DNA of 64,000 bases from Erysipelothrix anatis (GTDB lineage Bacteria > Bacillota_I > Bacilli_A > Erysipelotrichales > Erysipelotrichaceae). The notes beneath the pieces were generated by a model, which ran no database searches, had not been told where the DNA came from, and saw nothing but the letters and a program-made list of their open reading frames with translations. Below, in pieces: positions 1 through 7,274 of the stretch. Every line of letters begins with the position of its first letter. Position 1 is the stretch's first letter. The translations under genes were made by a program, and so were the position numbers. The stretch is from the NCBI RefSeq assembly GCF_009828745.1, contig NZ_WTSX01000008.1, positions 1 through 64,000 of the forward strand, read 5' to 3'.

Positions 1-90
1 TCCTTTGATAATTTTAGATAGTTTGCAGACTACACTTAAATATTATCAAATGGAGGTTTAAAACAGAATACATCGCTAAAGCTATAATCG

Positions 91-115
91 AACCCCCAGA
101 CTATCTGGGGGTTTT
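91..115. terminator. GC-rich hairpin, possible bidirectional terminator
   Basis: Five C's and five G's flank a short loop (CCCCCAGACTATCTGGGGG), followed on the plus strand by TTTTAAAAT. It could end a plus-strand gene lying left of the window, or act as a second stop after the tRNA cluster. The first 90 bases hold no gene that I can support. Confidence 0.55.
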
Positions 116-128
116 AAAATGCACAAAT

Positions 129-152
129 AAAAACCCACTAAATAGTGGGTTT
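129..152 (-). terminator. Terminator of the tRNA cluster
   Basis: Stem AAACCCACTA/TAGTGGGTTT, read on the minus strand, is followed by TTATTTG. It sits 10 bp past the 3' end of tRNA-Phe, the last tRNA of the cluster. Confidence 0.8.
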
Positions 153-161
153 GTTTCATAT

Positions 162-237
162 TGGTGGCCCCAGCCAGAATCGAACTGGCGACACACGGAG
201 CTTCAATCCGTTGCTCTACCGACTGAGCTACAGGGCC
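162..237 (-). tRNA. tRNA-Phe (GAA)
   Basis: Complete cloverleaf on the minus strand. The 7-bp acceptor stem starts GGCCCTG, the anticodon loop is TTGAAGC (anticodon GAA), the T-loop is TTCGATT, and the CCA end is encoded. It is the last gene of a nine-tRNA transcription unit. Confidence 0.95.
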
Positions 238-239
238 AT

Positions 240-316
<77 letters not shown>

Positions 317-378
317 ATATGTAATTTTTACTGCTACACCATTATATCACATTTACTTAACAAATCAAGCAAAATTTA

Positions 379-467
379 TGGCGGAGGAGGGGAGATTCGA
401 ACTCCCGCACGCTCTCACGTCTGCTGGTTTTCAAGACCAGTCCCTTCAGCCACTTGGGTACTCCTCC
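379..467 (-). tRNA. tRNA-Ser (TGA)
   Basis: Class II tRNA of 89 nt with a long variable arm and acceptor stem GGAGGAG/CTCCTCC. Anticodon loop CTTGAAA gives anticodon TGA, which reads UCN serine codons. Discriminator G and encoded CCA. Confidence 0.94.
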
Positions 468-488
468 ATAAGGAAATTTTGTTTTATT

Positions 489-565
489 TGGTGGACCCTG
501 TAGGACTCGAACCTACGACCAACCGGTTATGAGCCGGTAGCTCTAACCAACTGAGCTAAGGGTCC
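489..565 (-). tRNA. tRNA with CAT anticodon, probably tRNA-Ile2 (lysidine-modified)
   Basis: 77-nt tRNA starting GGACCCTTAGCTCAG with anticodon loop CTCATAA. From memory, Bacillus and E. coli Ile2 tRNAs share the GGxCCxTTAGCTCAG start and this loop. The neighbouring CAT tRNA has the elongator-Met loop instead. The call is therefore tRNA-Ile (k2CAU) made from CAT by TilS. An elongator-Met identity is not excluded by eye. Confidence 0.72.
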
Positions 566-593
566 AATACTACAGTAGTTTGTTTTAGATAAA

Positions 594-670
594 TGGTAGC
601 GGGTGTGAGATTCGAACTCGCGACCTTCCGGGTATGAACCGGACGCTCTAGCCAACTGAGCTAACCCGCC
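594..670 (-). tRNA. Elongator tRNA-Met (CAT)
   Basis: 77-nt tRNA with anticodon CAT in loop TTCATAC. The acceptor stem GGCGGGT/ACCCGCT has a G1-U72 pair, as in Bacillus elongator tRNA-Met. CCA is encoded. Of the three CAT tRNAs in the cluster this one best fits elongator Met. Confidence 0.83.
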
Positions 671-696
671 ATGTATAAATGTGTTTTAAAATAAAA

Positions 697-773
697 TGGT
701 CGGGATGACAGGATTCGAACCTGCGACCCCCTGGTCCCAAACCAGGTGCACTACCAAGCTGTGCTACATCCCG
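697..773 (-). tRNA. tRNA-Pro (TGG)
   Basis: 77-nt cloverleaf with acceptor stem CGGGATG/CATCCCG and anticodon TGG in loop TTTGGGA. Encoded CCA. Confidence 0.94.
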
Positions 774-780
774 ACTAATA

Positions 781-857
781 TGGCGCGCTCGACAGGAGTT
801 GAACCCATAACCTCTTGAGCCGTAATCAAGTGCTCTATCCAGTTGAGCTACGAGCGC
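781..857 (-). tRNA. tRNA-Arg (ACG), discriminator G73
   Basis: 77-nt cloverleaf with acceptor stem GCGCTCG/CGAGCGC and anticodon ACG in loop TTACGGC. The discriminator is G, followed by encoded CCA. A34 is normally deaminated to inosine, so this tRNA should read CGU, CGC and CGA. It is the probable ligand of the tandem T-boxes at 39100-39572: their predicted specifier is CGC, and the UGGC bulge of the first pairs with the GCCA end. Confidence 0.95.
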
Positions 858-904
858 GAATGTACATCGTTTATTGAATTGTGGATCCACCAGTTAAAAA
901 GTAA

Positions 905-991
905 TGGTGGGGATGAAGGGACTTGAACCCATACGAAGTTGCCTTCAACGGATTTTAAGTCCGTTGCGTCTACCAATTCCGCCACATCCCC
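905..991 (-). tRNA. tRNA-Leu (TAA)
   Basis: Class II tRNA, 87 nt, with long variable arm, acceptor stem GGGGATG/CATCCCC, anticodon TAA in loop CTTAAAA, and encoded CCA. Confidence 0.93.
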
Positions 992-995
992 ATAT

Positions 996-1069
996 TGGAG
1001 GTTCCTATCGGATTCGAACCGACGATGACAGAGTTGCAGTCTGTTGCCTTACCACTTGGCTAAGGAACC
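996..1069 (-). tRNA. tRNA-Cys (GCA)
   Basis: 74-nt cloverleaf with acceptor stem GGTTCCT/AGGAACC, anticodon GCA in loop CTGCAAC, discriminator U (typical of Cys) and encoded CCA. It is the first tRNA transcribed in the cluster. Confidence 0.94.
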
Positions 1070-1125
1070 ATTTTAAGCGACTTTTAATCTTGCGATTGAC
1101 TTGCCGTTTCCTTGACTGCTTTTAC

Positions 1126-1153
1126 ATTATACAATAACAGAAACAAAATGCAA
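1126..1153 (-). promoter_or_regulatory. Promoter of the tRNA cluster
   Basis: On the minus strand TTGCAT and a perfect TATAAT are 16 bp apart. The start would lie about 50 bp upstream of tRNA-Cys. Confidence 0.75.
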
Positions 1154-1420
1154 GCATATTATTGAAAAAGAATTACGTTTTTTAGCAATATTTTCCCAAC
1201 ACTATCAATAACCCACTAAACAGTGCGTTTGAGTATGCTGATACGATTAATAATTATTTAATTCTTTTATAATTTAGTAGAATTTTTCATTCTTGAATCG
1301 AGAATTTGAATATTTAATATATCCGCTATTTTAGCGAGCCAAACGCACATTTGTATGTATTACATTTAATATGTTGTACATTTATTTTCGTGAATTAATT
1401 GGTGATCTTTGATTCGCTAA
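1154..1420. other. AT-rich intergenic stretch, nothing assigned
   Basis: No open frame with a ribosome site and no RNA fold that I recognise. Near 1210-1230 an imperfect hairpin (AACCCACTAAACAGTGCGTTT) resembles the tRNA-cluster terminator at 131-152 with one arm mutated, perhaps a decayed terminator copy. Confidence 0.4.
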
Positions 1421-1464
1421 TAAAAAGCGAGAGTTACGCACATAAACTCCTGTGCATAACCCTC
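1421..1464 (-). terminator. Terminator of the pot operon
   Basis: Minus-strand arms GAGGGTTATGCAC and GTGCGTAACTCTC pair over 13 positions (one G-T, one A-A mismatch region) and are followed by GCTTTTTATT. It lies 11 bp past the potD stop. Confidence 0.75.
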
Positions 1465-1474
1465 ACATTACTAC

Positions 1475-2524
1475 TTAAACTGCTTTAATTTTTTGCCAAT
1501 AATCTGAAAGAATAACTTTCATGTTTGCATCATAGAAAAACTCTTCATCCTTCTCATAACCATCACGTGGCACGTATGAGCTTACTTCAGCATATTTAGC
1601 ACCTGGTGCTGTTAATGCCTCCACAACTGTAGGTAACGGACTTGTGTAACCTACTTCCTCAGAGATACGTGTAGATGCATCTTCGCTAATCATGAAATTC
1701 ATCCATTCATGTGCAAGTTCTGGGTTTTGTGCGTTTGTAGGGATAACCATTGTATCTGACCATACGTTTGTTCCTTGTAACGGTGCATAGAAAGCCATAT
1801 CAGGATTCTCTGATAGAATATAGCTTGCATCCCCTGAGTACACTACAGCAAGGTCTTTGACCCCTGTAGCCATTCCATCAATAACTTCGTCTGTTACATA
1901 AATTGGAGACATTGTTTGGCGCATTTCAACCAACCAGTTGTATGCTATTTCTAATTCTTCTGGGTTTGTCGTATTCATGGAGTATCCATTAGCTTTTAAA
2001 GCAACCATGAAAGCATCACGCTCTGAATCGTAGAAATATGTTTTACCTGCATATTTTTGATCCATGAAAATATTCCATCCAAGAGCATCTAAGTCTTTTT
2101 GATCAACATTATTCTTATTGTAAACAATTCCAACACTTCCCATGAAGTATGGCACTGTATATTCATCATTTGGATCCATGTGACGTCCTTTTAGACTTGG
2201 ATTAACATTTGCGTAGTTAGGAATTTTAGAATAATCAACTTTTTGAAGCAAACCTTCTTCGCGCATACGTTGTGTCATATAGTCTGAAGGAATTAAGATA
2301 TCATAACTTGAACCATCTTGAAGTTTTGTATACATTGCTTCGTTGGATTCAAAGCGATCATAAATTACTTTTGCATTAAATTCTTTTTCAAATTCTGTAA
2401 TAAGGGTTTCGTCTATGTATTCACCCCAGTTAAATACACGGAGTGTTTGTGTTTCTTTTGATGTACCGGATGCACATCCTGCAAGCACAATTAGTGCTGC
2501 AAGTCCTACTAAAATTTTTTTCAT
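1475..2524 (-). CDS. potD: Spermidine/putrescine-binding lipoprotein PotD
   Basis: 349-residue extracytoplasmic binding protein of a polyamine ABC importer. It begins with a lipoprotein signal peptide whose lipobox LAGC puts the acylated cysteine at residue 17. The mature part starts with LRVFNWGEYID, the typical PotD/PotF opening strand, and later has PYFMGSVGIVYN and a C-terminal YWQKIK segment as in this family. The start overlaps the potC stop by 4 bp (ATGA), so it is the last gene of a tight potR-A-B-C-D operon. Substrate (spermidine versus putrescine) cannot be settled from sequence alone. Confidence 0.93.
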   Translation of the reverse strand: MKKILVGLAALIVLAGCASGTSKETQTLRVFNWGEYIDETLITEFEKEFNAKVIYDRFESNEAMYTKLQDGSSYDILIPSDYMTQRMREEGLLQKVDYSKIPNYANVNPSLKGRHMDPNDEYTVPYFMGSVGIVYNKNNVDQKDLDALGWNIFMDQKYAGKTYFYDSERDAFMVALKANGYSMNTTNPEELEIAYNWLVEMRQTMSPIYVTDEVIDGMATGVKDLAVVYSGDASYILSENPDMAFYAPLQGTNVWSDTMVIPTNAQNPELAHEWMNFMISEDASTRISEEVGYTSPLPTVVEALTAPGAKYAEVSSYVPRDGYEKDEEFFYDANMKVILSDYWQKIKAV

Positions 2525-3327
2525 ATGGTTTCGACCTTTCGTTTATCTTTCTTTTTCACGATGAGTGGGAGTACGTTGATTAAAATGAGGGCTATCGTGA
2601 TAATAACAACAATAATTGTTGAGAGTGCATTAATCATTGGATTAATACGTTTTGACATCGTATAGACATAAATTGAAATATTGCTGACACCATTACCTGT
2701 TGTAAAGTATGAAATCACGAAGTCATCAAATGACATGGTGAAGGCAATTAGCGCAGCGGAAATTATGGCTGGTGTTAGTTGTGGCAGAATTACTTTACGT
2801 AATGCTGCAAAGGGTGTTGCACCCAGGTCCATAGCTGCATCGGCAATGCTTGGATCTAACGATCGAAGCTTTGGCAGTACGGTTAGGATTACATAAGGTG
2901 TACAGAATGTTATATGGGCAATAAGCATTGTCATATATCCTTTGCCGAGCTTCGGCAAGGATATAAAGAGTAGCATTAACCCTATCGCTGTAACGATCTC
3001 TGGATTAAGCACCGGAAGATTATTGATGTTTAGGTAAATCTTACGAACGAGTGGTTTGTGTCGTGAAATACCAATTGCTGTTAGAGTTCCTACGATTGTT
3101 GAGATGATTGTTGCAATAATCGCAATGCTTACCGAATTTGATACTGCATCCATGATATCTCGGCTTTCAAAGAGTTTGGAATACCAGTCTGTTGAGAAAC
3201 CTGTCCATGATGTCAATGATTTCGAACTATTGAACGAGAAGACAATCATAACGATAATTGGACCGTAGAAGAAGATCAGCATTGCTGCAAGTGTTAAGAT
3301 ACTTCCAAATTTACGTTCTTTTTTCAT
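2521..3327 (-). CDS. potC: Spermidine/putrescine ABC transporter permease PotC
   Basis: 268-residue integral membrane protein with about six transmembrane helices (the first near residues 10-30, the last near 240-260). The cytoplasmic EAA loop reads DAAMDLGATPFAALRKVILP, which docks on the ATPase PotA. It belongs to the binding-protein-dependent permease family (BPD_transp_1). It overlaps potB by one base and potD by four, so the subunits are translationally coupled. The second, slightly longer permease next door is PotB; PotC is assigned by order and length. Confidence 0.92.
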   Translation of the reverse strand: MKKERKFGSILTLAAMLIFFYGPIIVMIVFSFNSSKSLTSWTGFSTDWYSKLFESRDIMDAVSNSVSIAIIATIISTIVGTLTAIGISRHKPLVRKIYLNINNLPVLNPEIVTAIGLMLLFISLPKLGKGYMTMLIAHITFCTPYVILTVLPKLRSLDPSIADAAMDLGATPFAALRKVILPQLTPAIISAALIAFTMSFDDFVISYFTTGNGVSNISIYVYTMSKRINPMINALSTIIVVIITIALILINVLPLIVKKKDKRKVETI

Positions 3328-4172
3328 TAGATTTTCCCTCCCTTCATCACTTCGTCAGTATTCGACTTGTCGGCACGTTGTGCAAAGTGCATCGAAACGA
3401 GGATGAGAATTGCCATAATGAGTGAAATGGCTGATCCGAAGTTGTAATCACCAATATTAATGAATTGGTTCTCAATGAGGTTACCAATCAAGACATAACT
3501 TCCACCTCCGAGAAATTTCGGAATAATAAACGTTGATAATGATGGTAAAAATACTAATGTAATTCCCGAAATAACACCTGAAAGGGATAATGGGAAAATA
3601 ACTTTTCTAAATGTTTGGAAACGATTTGCTCCAAGATCGTGACTTGCTTGAATGAGTGATTCATCCAGCTTGGATAACACTGTATAAATTTGAATAATCA
3701 TAAATGGTAAGAAGTTGTAAACCATACCTAGAATTACGGCAAAGTCGGTATACATCATTTTAATAGGTGGAATCCCAAAGAATCCGAGAATATTATTAAT
3801 GATACCAACATCTGACAGAATGCTAATCCAAGCATATGTTCGGACCAACATATTAATCCACATCGGTAGTGTCACCAACAGAATTAAGAGAGTTTGCATC
3901 TTTTCGCTACGGCGTGAAATGATGTATGCAAGTGGGTATCCTATAATTAAACAAATTACCGTTGTTACAGTTGCAATTTTTAGGGATTCGAGCAAGACTT
4001 TGATAAAGACTGGATCAAAGAATTTTTTGAAGTTATCTAATGATAATTGTAGCGTCACAACATCATTGCCTTTTGTTGTCAGTGCGTAGATTAGGATGAT
4101 AAACATCGGTAATACTACGAAGAGTGACATCCAGACAGCATAAGGTGTGATTAACTTACGATAGCTTTTCAC
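3327..4172 (-). CDS. potB: Spermidine/putrescine ABC transporter permease PotB
   Basis: 281 residues, six predicted helices. The EAA loop reads QASHDLGANRFQTFRKVIFP around residues 180-200. It forms the heterodimeric channel with PotC. The stop/start overlap with both neighbours is one base. The short charged N-terminus and a first helix at about 10-30 match PotB/PotH proteins. Confidence 0.92.
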   Translation of the reverse strand: MKSYRKLITPYAVWMSLFVVLPMFIILIYALTTKGNDVVTLQLSLDNFKKFFDPVFIKVLLESLKIATVTTVICLIIGYPLAYIISRRSEKMQTLLILLVTLPMWINMLVRTYAWISILSDVGIINNILGFFGIPPIKMMYTDFAVILGMVYNFLPFMIIQIYTVLSKLDESLIQASHDLGANRFQTFRKVIFPLSLSGVISGITLVFLPSLSTFIIPKFLGGGSYVLIGNLIENQFINIGDYNFGSAISLIMAILILVSMHFAQRADKSNTDEVMKGGKI

Positions 4173-5221
4173 TAATAAGTCTCCATCGTGTACATAACAT
4201 GGATATCTTCTGGGAAGAAGTGGATGCCTACTTCTTTTCCTATTTCAGATATATCGGTTGTATGAATAATAAATTCACGATTTTCCGTTTTTACGACTAT
4301 TTCATAGTGAACGCCTTTAAAGAGAATTGAATCAACAACACCCGTTAGTTTCCCAAGTTCAACATCAACAATATCGATGTCTTCAGGTCGGATAACAATA
4401 TCAACTTTTTCATTTTCATCGAATCCATGATCAACACATTCAAATTGAGTGCCGTCAAACTCGACAAGGTTATCGCGAATCATTGTACCCTCAAAGATAT
4501 TTGAGTCACCAATAAAGTTTGCAACAAAGCGGTTCTCTGGTTCATTGTAAATATCTGTTGGGGTTCCGATTTGTTGAATCTCACCCGCATTCATAACTAC
4601 AATCTTGTCGGACATCGTTAATGCTTCTTCTTGATCATGGGTAACATAAACGAAAGTAATTCCAACATCTTGCTGAATAGCTTTGAGTTCGTGTTGCATT
4701 TCTTTACGTAGTTTTAAATCGAGTGCTCCCAAGGGTTCATCAAGGAGTAAAACCATGGGTTCGTTAACAAGCGCACGTGCAATCGCAATCCGTTGTTGCT
4801 GTCCACCTGACATTGCGGTAACACTGCGGTGTTCATAGCCAACAAGGCCTACAAGTTCAAGCATCCGTTCAACTTTTTGTTTAATGATGCTTTCATCTTC
4901 CTTTTTGATGCGAAGTCCAAATGCAATATTTTCATAGACATTTAAATGTGGAAAGAGTGCATACCGTTGAAAAACTGTATTGACTTCACGTTTGTAGGCC
5001 GGAAGTTTTGTAATCTCTAATTCATCGAAGTAAACTTCTCCTGAATTTTGTTCTAAGAATCCTCCAAGAATTCTCAGTAATGTTGTTTTGCCACATCCTG
5101 ATGGTCCCAGTAGTGTTACAAATTCATTTTCAAAAATATCAAGGTTAATTCCTTTTAAGACTAGTTGGTCATCAAAACTCTTAACGATATTTCGAAATTG
5201 AATCAATGGTTTGTTTTCCAT
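4172..5221 (-). CDS. potA: Spermidine/putrescine ABC transporter ATPase PotA
   Basis: 349-residue ATPase that powers polyamine import. Walker [10 protein letters not shown] lies at about 39-47, Q-loop [10 protein letters not shown] near 84-93, signature MSGGQQQR near 137-144, Walker B LLLDEP near 158-163, and an H-loop THD follows. The C-terminal 110 residues form the TOBE-type domain of PotA/MalK proteins. An upstream in-frame extension exists, but AAGGAGG lies 6-7 bp before the ATG at 5221, so that start is chosen. The gene begins 11 bp after the regulator stop, which indicates one transcript. Confidence 0.94.
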   Translation of the reverse strand: MENKPLIQFRNIVKSFDDQLVLKGINLDIFENEFVTLLGPSGCGKTTLLRILGGFLEQNSGEVYFDELEITKLPAYKREVNTVFQRYALFPHLNVYENIAFGLRIKKEDESIIKQKVERMLELVGLVGYEHRSVTAMSGGQQQRIAIARALVNEPMVLLLDEPLGALDLKLRKEMQHELKAIQQDVGITFVYVTHDQEEALTMSDKIVVMNAGEIQQIGTPTDIYNEPENRFVANFIGDSNIFEGTMIRDNLVEFDGTQFECVDHGFDENEKVDIVIRPEDIDIVDVELGKLTGVVDSILFKGVHYEIVVKTENREFIIHTTDISEIGKEVGIHFFPEDIHVMYTMETY

Positions 5222-5232
5222 GCGTTTCCTCC

Positions 5233-5766
5233 TTAAAAAATCGGTGGGGTACATACCCAAATGAGTCGAGCCGTTTGTTGGTACGGATTCTCAATCACGT
5301 GCGTTTTGCTCCCGTTAATATAAAATGTTTGTCCTTTAGATACGGTGAGTTCTTCATCACCATACTTAAGAAGTATTTTTCCCTGCAGTACATAACCGAA
5401 TTCTTCACCTTCATGGGGTTCGATCGTATTTGAAACACCACCTGCTTTAAGTTCAAGCATGATGGGTTCCATTTCATTTTTTTGTGCATTGGGAACAATC
5501 CAGTGGATTGTATGGTCTTCATTCTCATCAATAAAGTAGTCATCTGATTTAAAAACAATCTGTTCCTCTTTTTCTTGTTTGAAGAATGCTGATAAGTCCG
5601 TACCCAACGCTTCTACAAGATCACTAAGCGTTGCGATTGATGGCGATGTTAAATCATTTTCCAATTGCGATAAAAAGCCTTTCGACAGTTCACTACGACT
5701 TGCTAGCTCTTCTAACGTTAATCCGTTTTTTATGCGTAATTGTTTGAGTTTTTTCCCGATTTCCAT
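5233..5766 (-). CDS. XRE/cupin transcriptional regulator of the pot operon
   Basis: 177-residue cytoplasmic regulator. Residues 2-55 form an XRE-type helix-turn-helix ([20 protein letters not shown]). Residues about 105-175 form a cupin_2 beta-barrel ([13 protein letters not shown]), a small-molecule sensing module. The architecture is that of PuuR-like polyamine regulators, and its place as first gene of potABCD points to polyamine-responsive autoregulation (inference). A GTG lies two codons upstream, but GAGGTGCAT before the ATG at 5766 fits the extended Shine-Dalgarno pattern better. A likely operator lies at 5780-5796. Confidence 0.88.
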   Translation of the reverse strand: MEIGKKLKQLRIKNGLTLEELASRSELSKGFLSQLENDLTSPSIATLSDLVEALGTDLSAFFKQEKEEQIVFKSDDYFIDENEDHTIHWIVPNAQKNEMEPIMLELKAGGVSNTIEPHEGEEFGYVLQGKILLKYGDEELTVSKGQTFYINGSKTHVIENPYQQTARLIWVCTPPIF

Positions 5767-5779
5767 ATGCACCTCGCTT

Positions 5780-5796
5780 GTTTAGTATTGCTAAAC
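5780..5796. promoter_or_regulatory. Inverted repeat, likely operator of the XRE/cupin regulator
   Basis: GTTTAG-TATTG-CTAAAC, a perfect 6-bp inverted repeat with a 5-bp spacer. It sits between the promoter and the regulator start, where a bound repressor would block transcription. The assignment to this regulator is inference from position. Confidence 0.6.
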
Positions 5797-5827
5797 AAAT
5801 ATATTAGTAACCTTAAACACAAGTTTT

Positions 5828-5855
5828 ATTATACATATTCATTTTTGAAATGCAA
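5828..5855 (-). promoter_or_regulatory. Promoter of the potR-ABCD operon
   Basis: Minus strand TTGCAT, 16 bp, TATAAT. The expected start is near 5821, giving a leader of about 55 nt that contains the 5780-5796 palindrome. Confidence 0.7.
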
Positions 5856-5863
5856 TACATATG

Positions 5864-5894
5864 AAAAAAAACACCAACAAAATTGTTGGTGTTT
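5864..5894 (-). terminator. Terminator of trxA
   Basis: Stem AAACACCAAC/GTTGGTGTTT followed on the minus strand by seven T's, immediately after the trxA stop. Confidence 0.88.
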
Positions 5895-5897
5895 AAA

Positions 5898-6206
5898 TTA
5901 TTCAGCTGATGTGATGAATTTTTCAAGTTCTGGTTTTGGCATGAATCCTGTTTTGCGACCAACAGGTTTTCCGTCTTTAAACAAGATAAGCGTTGGGATT
6001 GACATAACGTCGAAACGTTGTGCAAGCTCGCCTTCCTCATCAACATTAACTTTGACGATTGTAGCCTTGTCAGCATGTACCTCTGATAGTTCAGCAAGAA
6101 TCGGGGAGATCATCTTGCAAGGTCCACACCAGTCAGCGTAAAAATCTACTAATACAACGCCATCTGAAATTTCTTCATTGAAGTTAGCTTTTGTTAAGTT
6201 TTTCAT
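5898..6206 (-). CDS. trxA: Thioredoxin
   Basis: 102-residue cytoplasmic thioredoxin, the usual length. The redox motif WCGPC is at residues 26-30, preceded by LVDFYADW. The conserved cis-proline is in SIPTLILF and a C-terminal GF/KPELEKFI helix follows. The start is set by TAGGAGG 9 bp upstream. It is a monocistronic unit with its own extended -10 promoter and strong terminator. Confidence 0.96.
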   Translation of the reverse strand: MKNLTKANFNEEISDGVVLVDFYADWCGPCKMISPILAELSEVHADKATIVKVNVDEEGELAQRFDVMSIPTLILFKDGKPVGRKTGFMPKPELEKFITSAE

Positions 6207-6230
6207 GTGTATTACCTCCTAAGCCTGTAT

Positions 6231-6239
6231 ATTATACCA
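6231..6239 (-). promoter_or_regulatory. Extended -10 promoter of trxA
   Basis: Minus strand TGG-TATAAT, a TGn extended -10, about 25 bp before the trxA start. No good -35 is visible. Confidence 0.6.
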
Positions 6240-6253
6240 CAACTACTCAAAAA

Positions 6254-7138
6254 TTAAGTGTTGTTGCCCACAGGCATTCTAAATTTGAGTTTTCCTTGTA
6301 ATACTTTGATTGCAATATCCGTATATTCAAAGACTTCTCCATCATATCCTACTGCAACTGGATGATTTGCATGAATATGTAATTCTGTGACTTTTTGAGT
6401 TTCCACAACATCAAGTCCTAGATGATTTCCTTTATAGTACATTGGAAATAATTTCGGCAATCTCCAAAAAGGAACATCACTAACAATGGTTACATCTAAC
6501 AATCCATCTTCAATATCTGCCAATGGGGCACTCTTAAACCCGCCGCCGTACCACTTTCCGTTCATTACAGATGTGAGTAGCGTATCGAATCGTTGTGTCT
6601 CGCCATTCATCGTTATATCTAAATGCGTTTTCTTTTTTACCGCTAGTGCAATCACCGCGTTGTAGATATATACAAGTGAACGGGGGAAGATTGTTGTACG
6701 AACTGCATTGACGCGTTTGTTAACATCAGCGTCTACTCCGATATTTAGGCAGTTTAGGAAATAGTGATCATTCGCGATTCCAATATCAATATTATGAACT
6801 TCGCCTTCAATTGTTCGATAAAGTACATCTTTAATATCCTTTTTATCCGCTGCGATCATTCGCCAAAAATCATTACCTGTTCCCACAGGTATTATTGCGA
6901 GTTGTGAGTCAAAGTGCATTCCGTTTAGAATCTCGTGGGCTGTTCCATCACCACCAACGGAATATAAGACGACTTCTTCTGTATATTCAGATGCAATGCG
7001 TTGTGCATGACCAACAGATTCCGTAAAACGAATTTCATAACTTTCATTACTTTTTTCAAAATATTCATGAACCCAACCAGCAACATCTTTTACATTCCCC
7101 AGTCCTGAAATTGGATTAATAATAAATACGTGTTTCAT
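6254..7138 (-). CDS. Diacylglycerol kinase family lipid kinase (DgkB/YegS type)
   Basis: 294 residues. The N-terminal diacylglycerol kinase catalytic domain has NPISGLGN at about 8-15, VGGDGT at 61-66 and PVGTGNDF near residue 90, all ATP-binding motifs of this superfamily. A C-terminal beta-sandwich domain with GFKSAPLADIEDGLLDV follows. In Gram-positives DgkB recycles diacylglycerol released by lipoteichoic acid synthesis; that role is likely but not proved here. AGGAGAAG precedes the ATG. The gene has its own promoter and ends just upstream of the trxA promoter. Confidence 0.88.
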   Translation of the reverse strand: MKHVFIINPISGLGNVKDVAGWVHEYFEKSNESYEIRFTESVGHAQRIASEYTEEVVLYSVGGDGTAHEILNGMHFDSQLAIIPVGTGNDFWRMIAADKKDIKDVLYRTIEGEVHNIDIGIANDHYFLNCLNIGVDADVNKRVNAVRTTIFPRSLVYIYNAVIALAVKKKTHLDITMNGETQRFDTLLTSVMNGKWYGGGFKSAPLADIEDGLLDVTIVSDVPFWRLPKLFPMYYKGNHLGLDVVETQKVTELHIHANHPVAVGYDGEVFEYTDIAIKVLQGKLKFRMPVGNNT

Positions 7139-7164
7139 AAAACTTCTCCTGTTTTAACGTTACT

Positions 7165-7193
7165 ATTATCGTACAGTCCGACTTTCTTTTCAA
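7165..7193 (-). promoter_or_regulatory. Promoter of the lipid kinase gene
   Basis: TTGAAA, 17 bp, GATAAT on the minus strand, 27 bp before the kinase start. Confidence 0.6.
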
Positions 7194-7202
7194 CAAAGAC
7201 GA

Positions 7203-7224
7203 AAGGAAGTGGCATCACTTCCTT
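7203..7224 (-). terminator. Probable terminator of the LCP operon
   Basis: Stem AAGGAAGTG/CACTTCCTT, 50 bp past the end of the second LCP gene. The T-tract is interrupted (TTCGTCTTTG), so termination may be weak. Confidence 0.45.
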
Positions 7225-7274
7225 ATCCTTCTCTATTAATTCTTGCATAAACGATTACAATTGTAAACACATTT

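Noticed and set aside
5740-6141. 133-codon plus-strand frame over trxA and the pot promoter
   Set aside because: Antisense to a strongly conserved thioredoxin gene and covers its terminator; no family resemblance.
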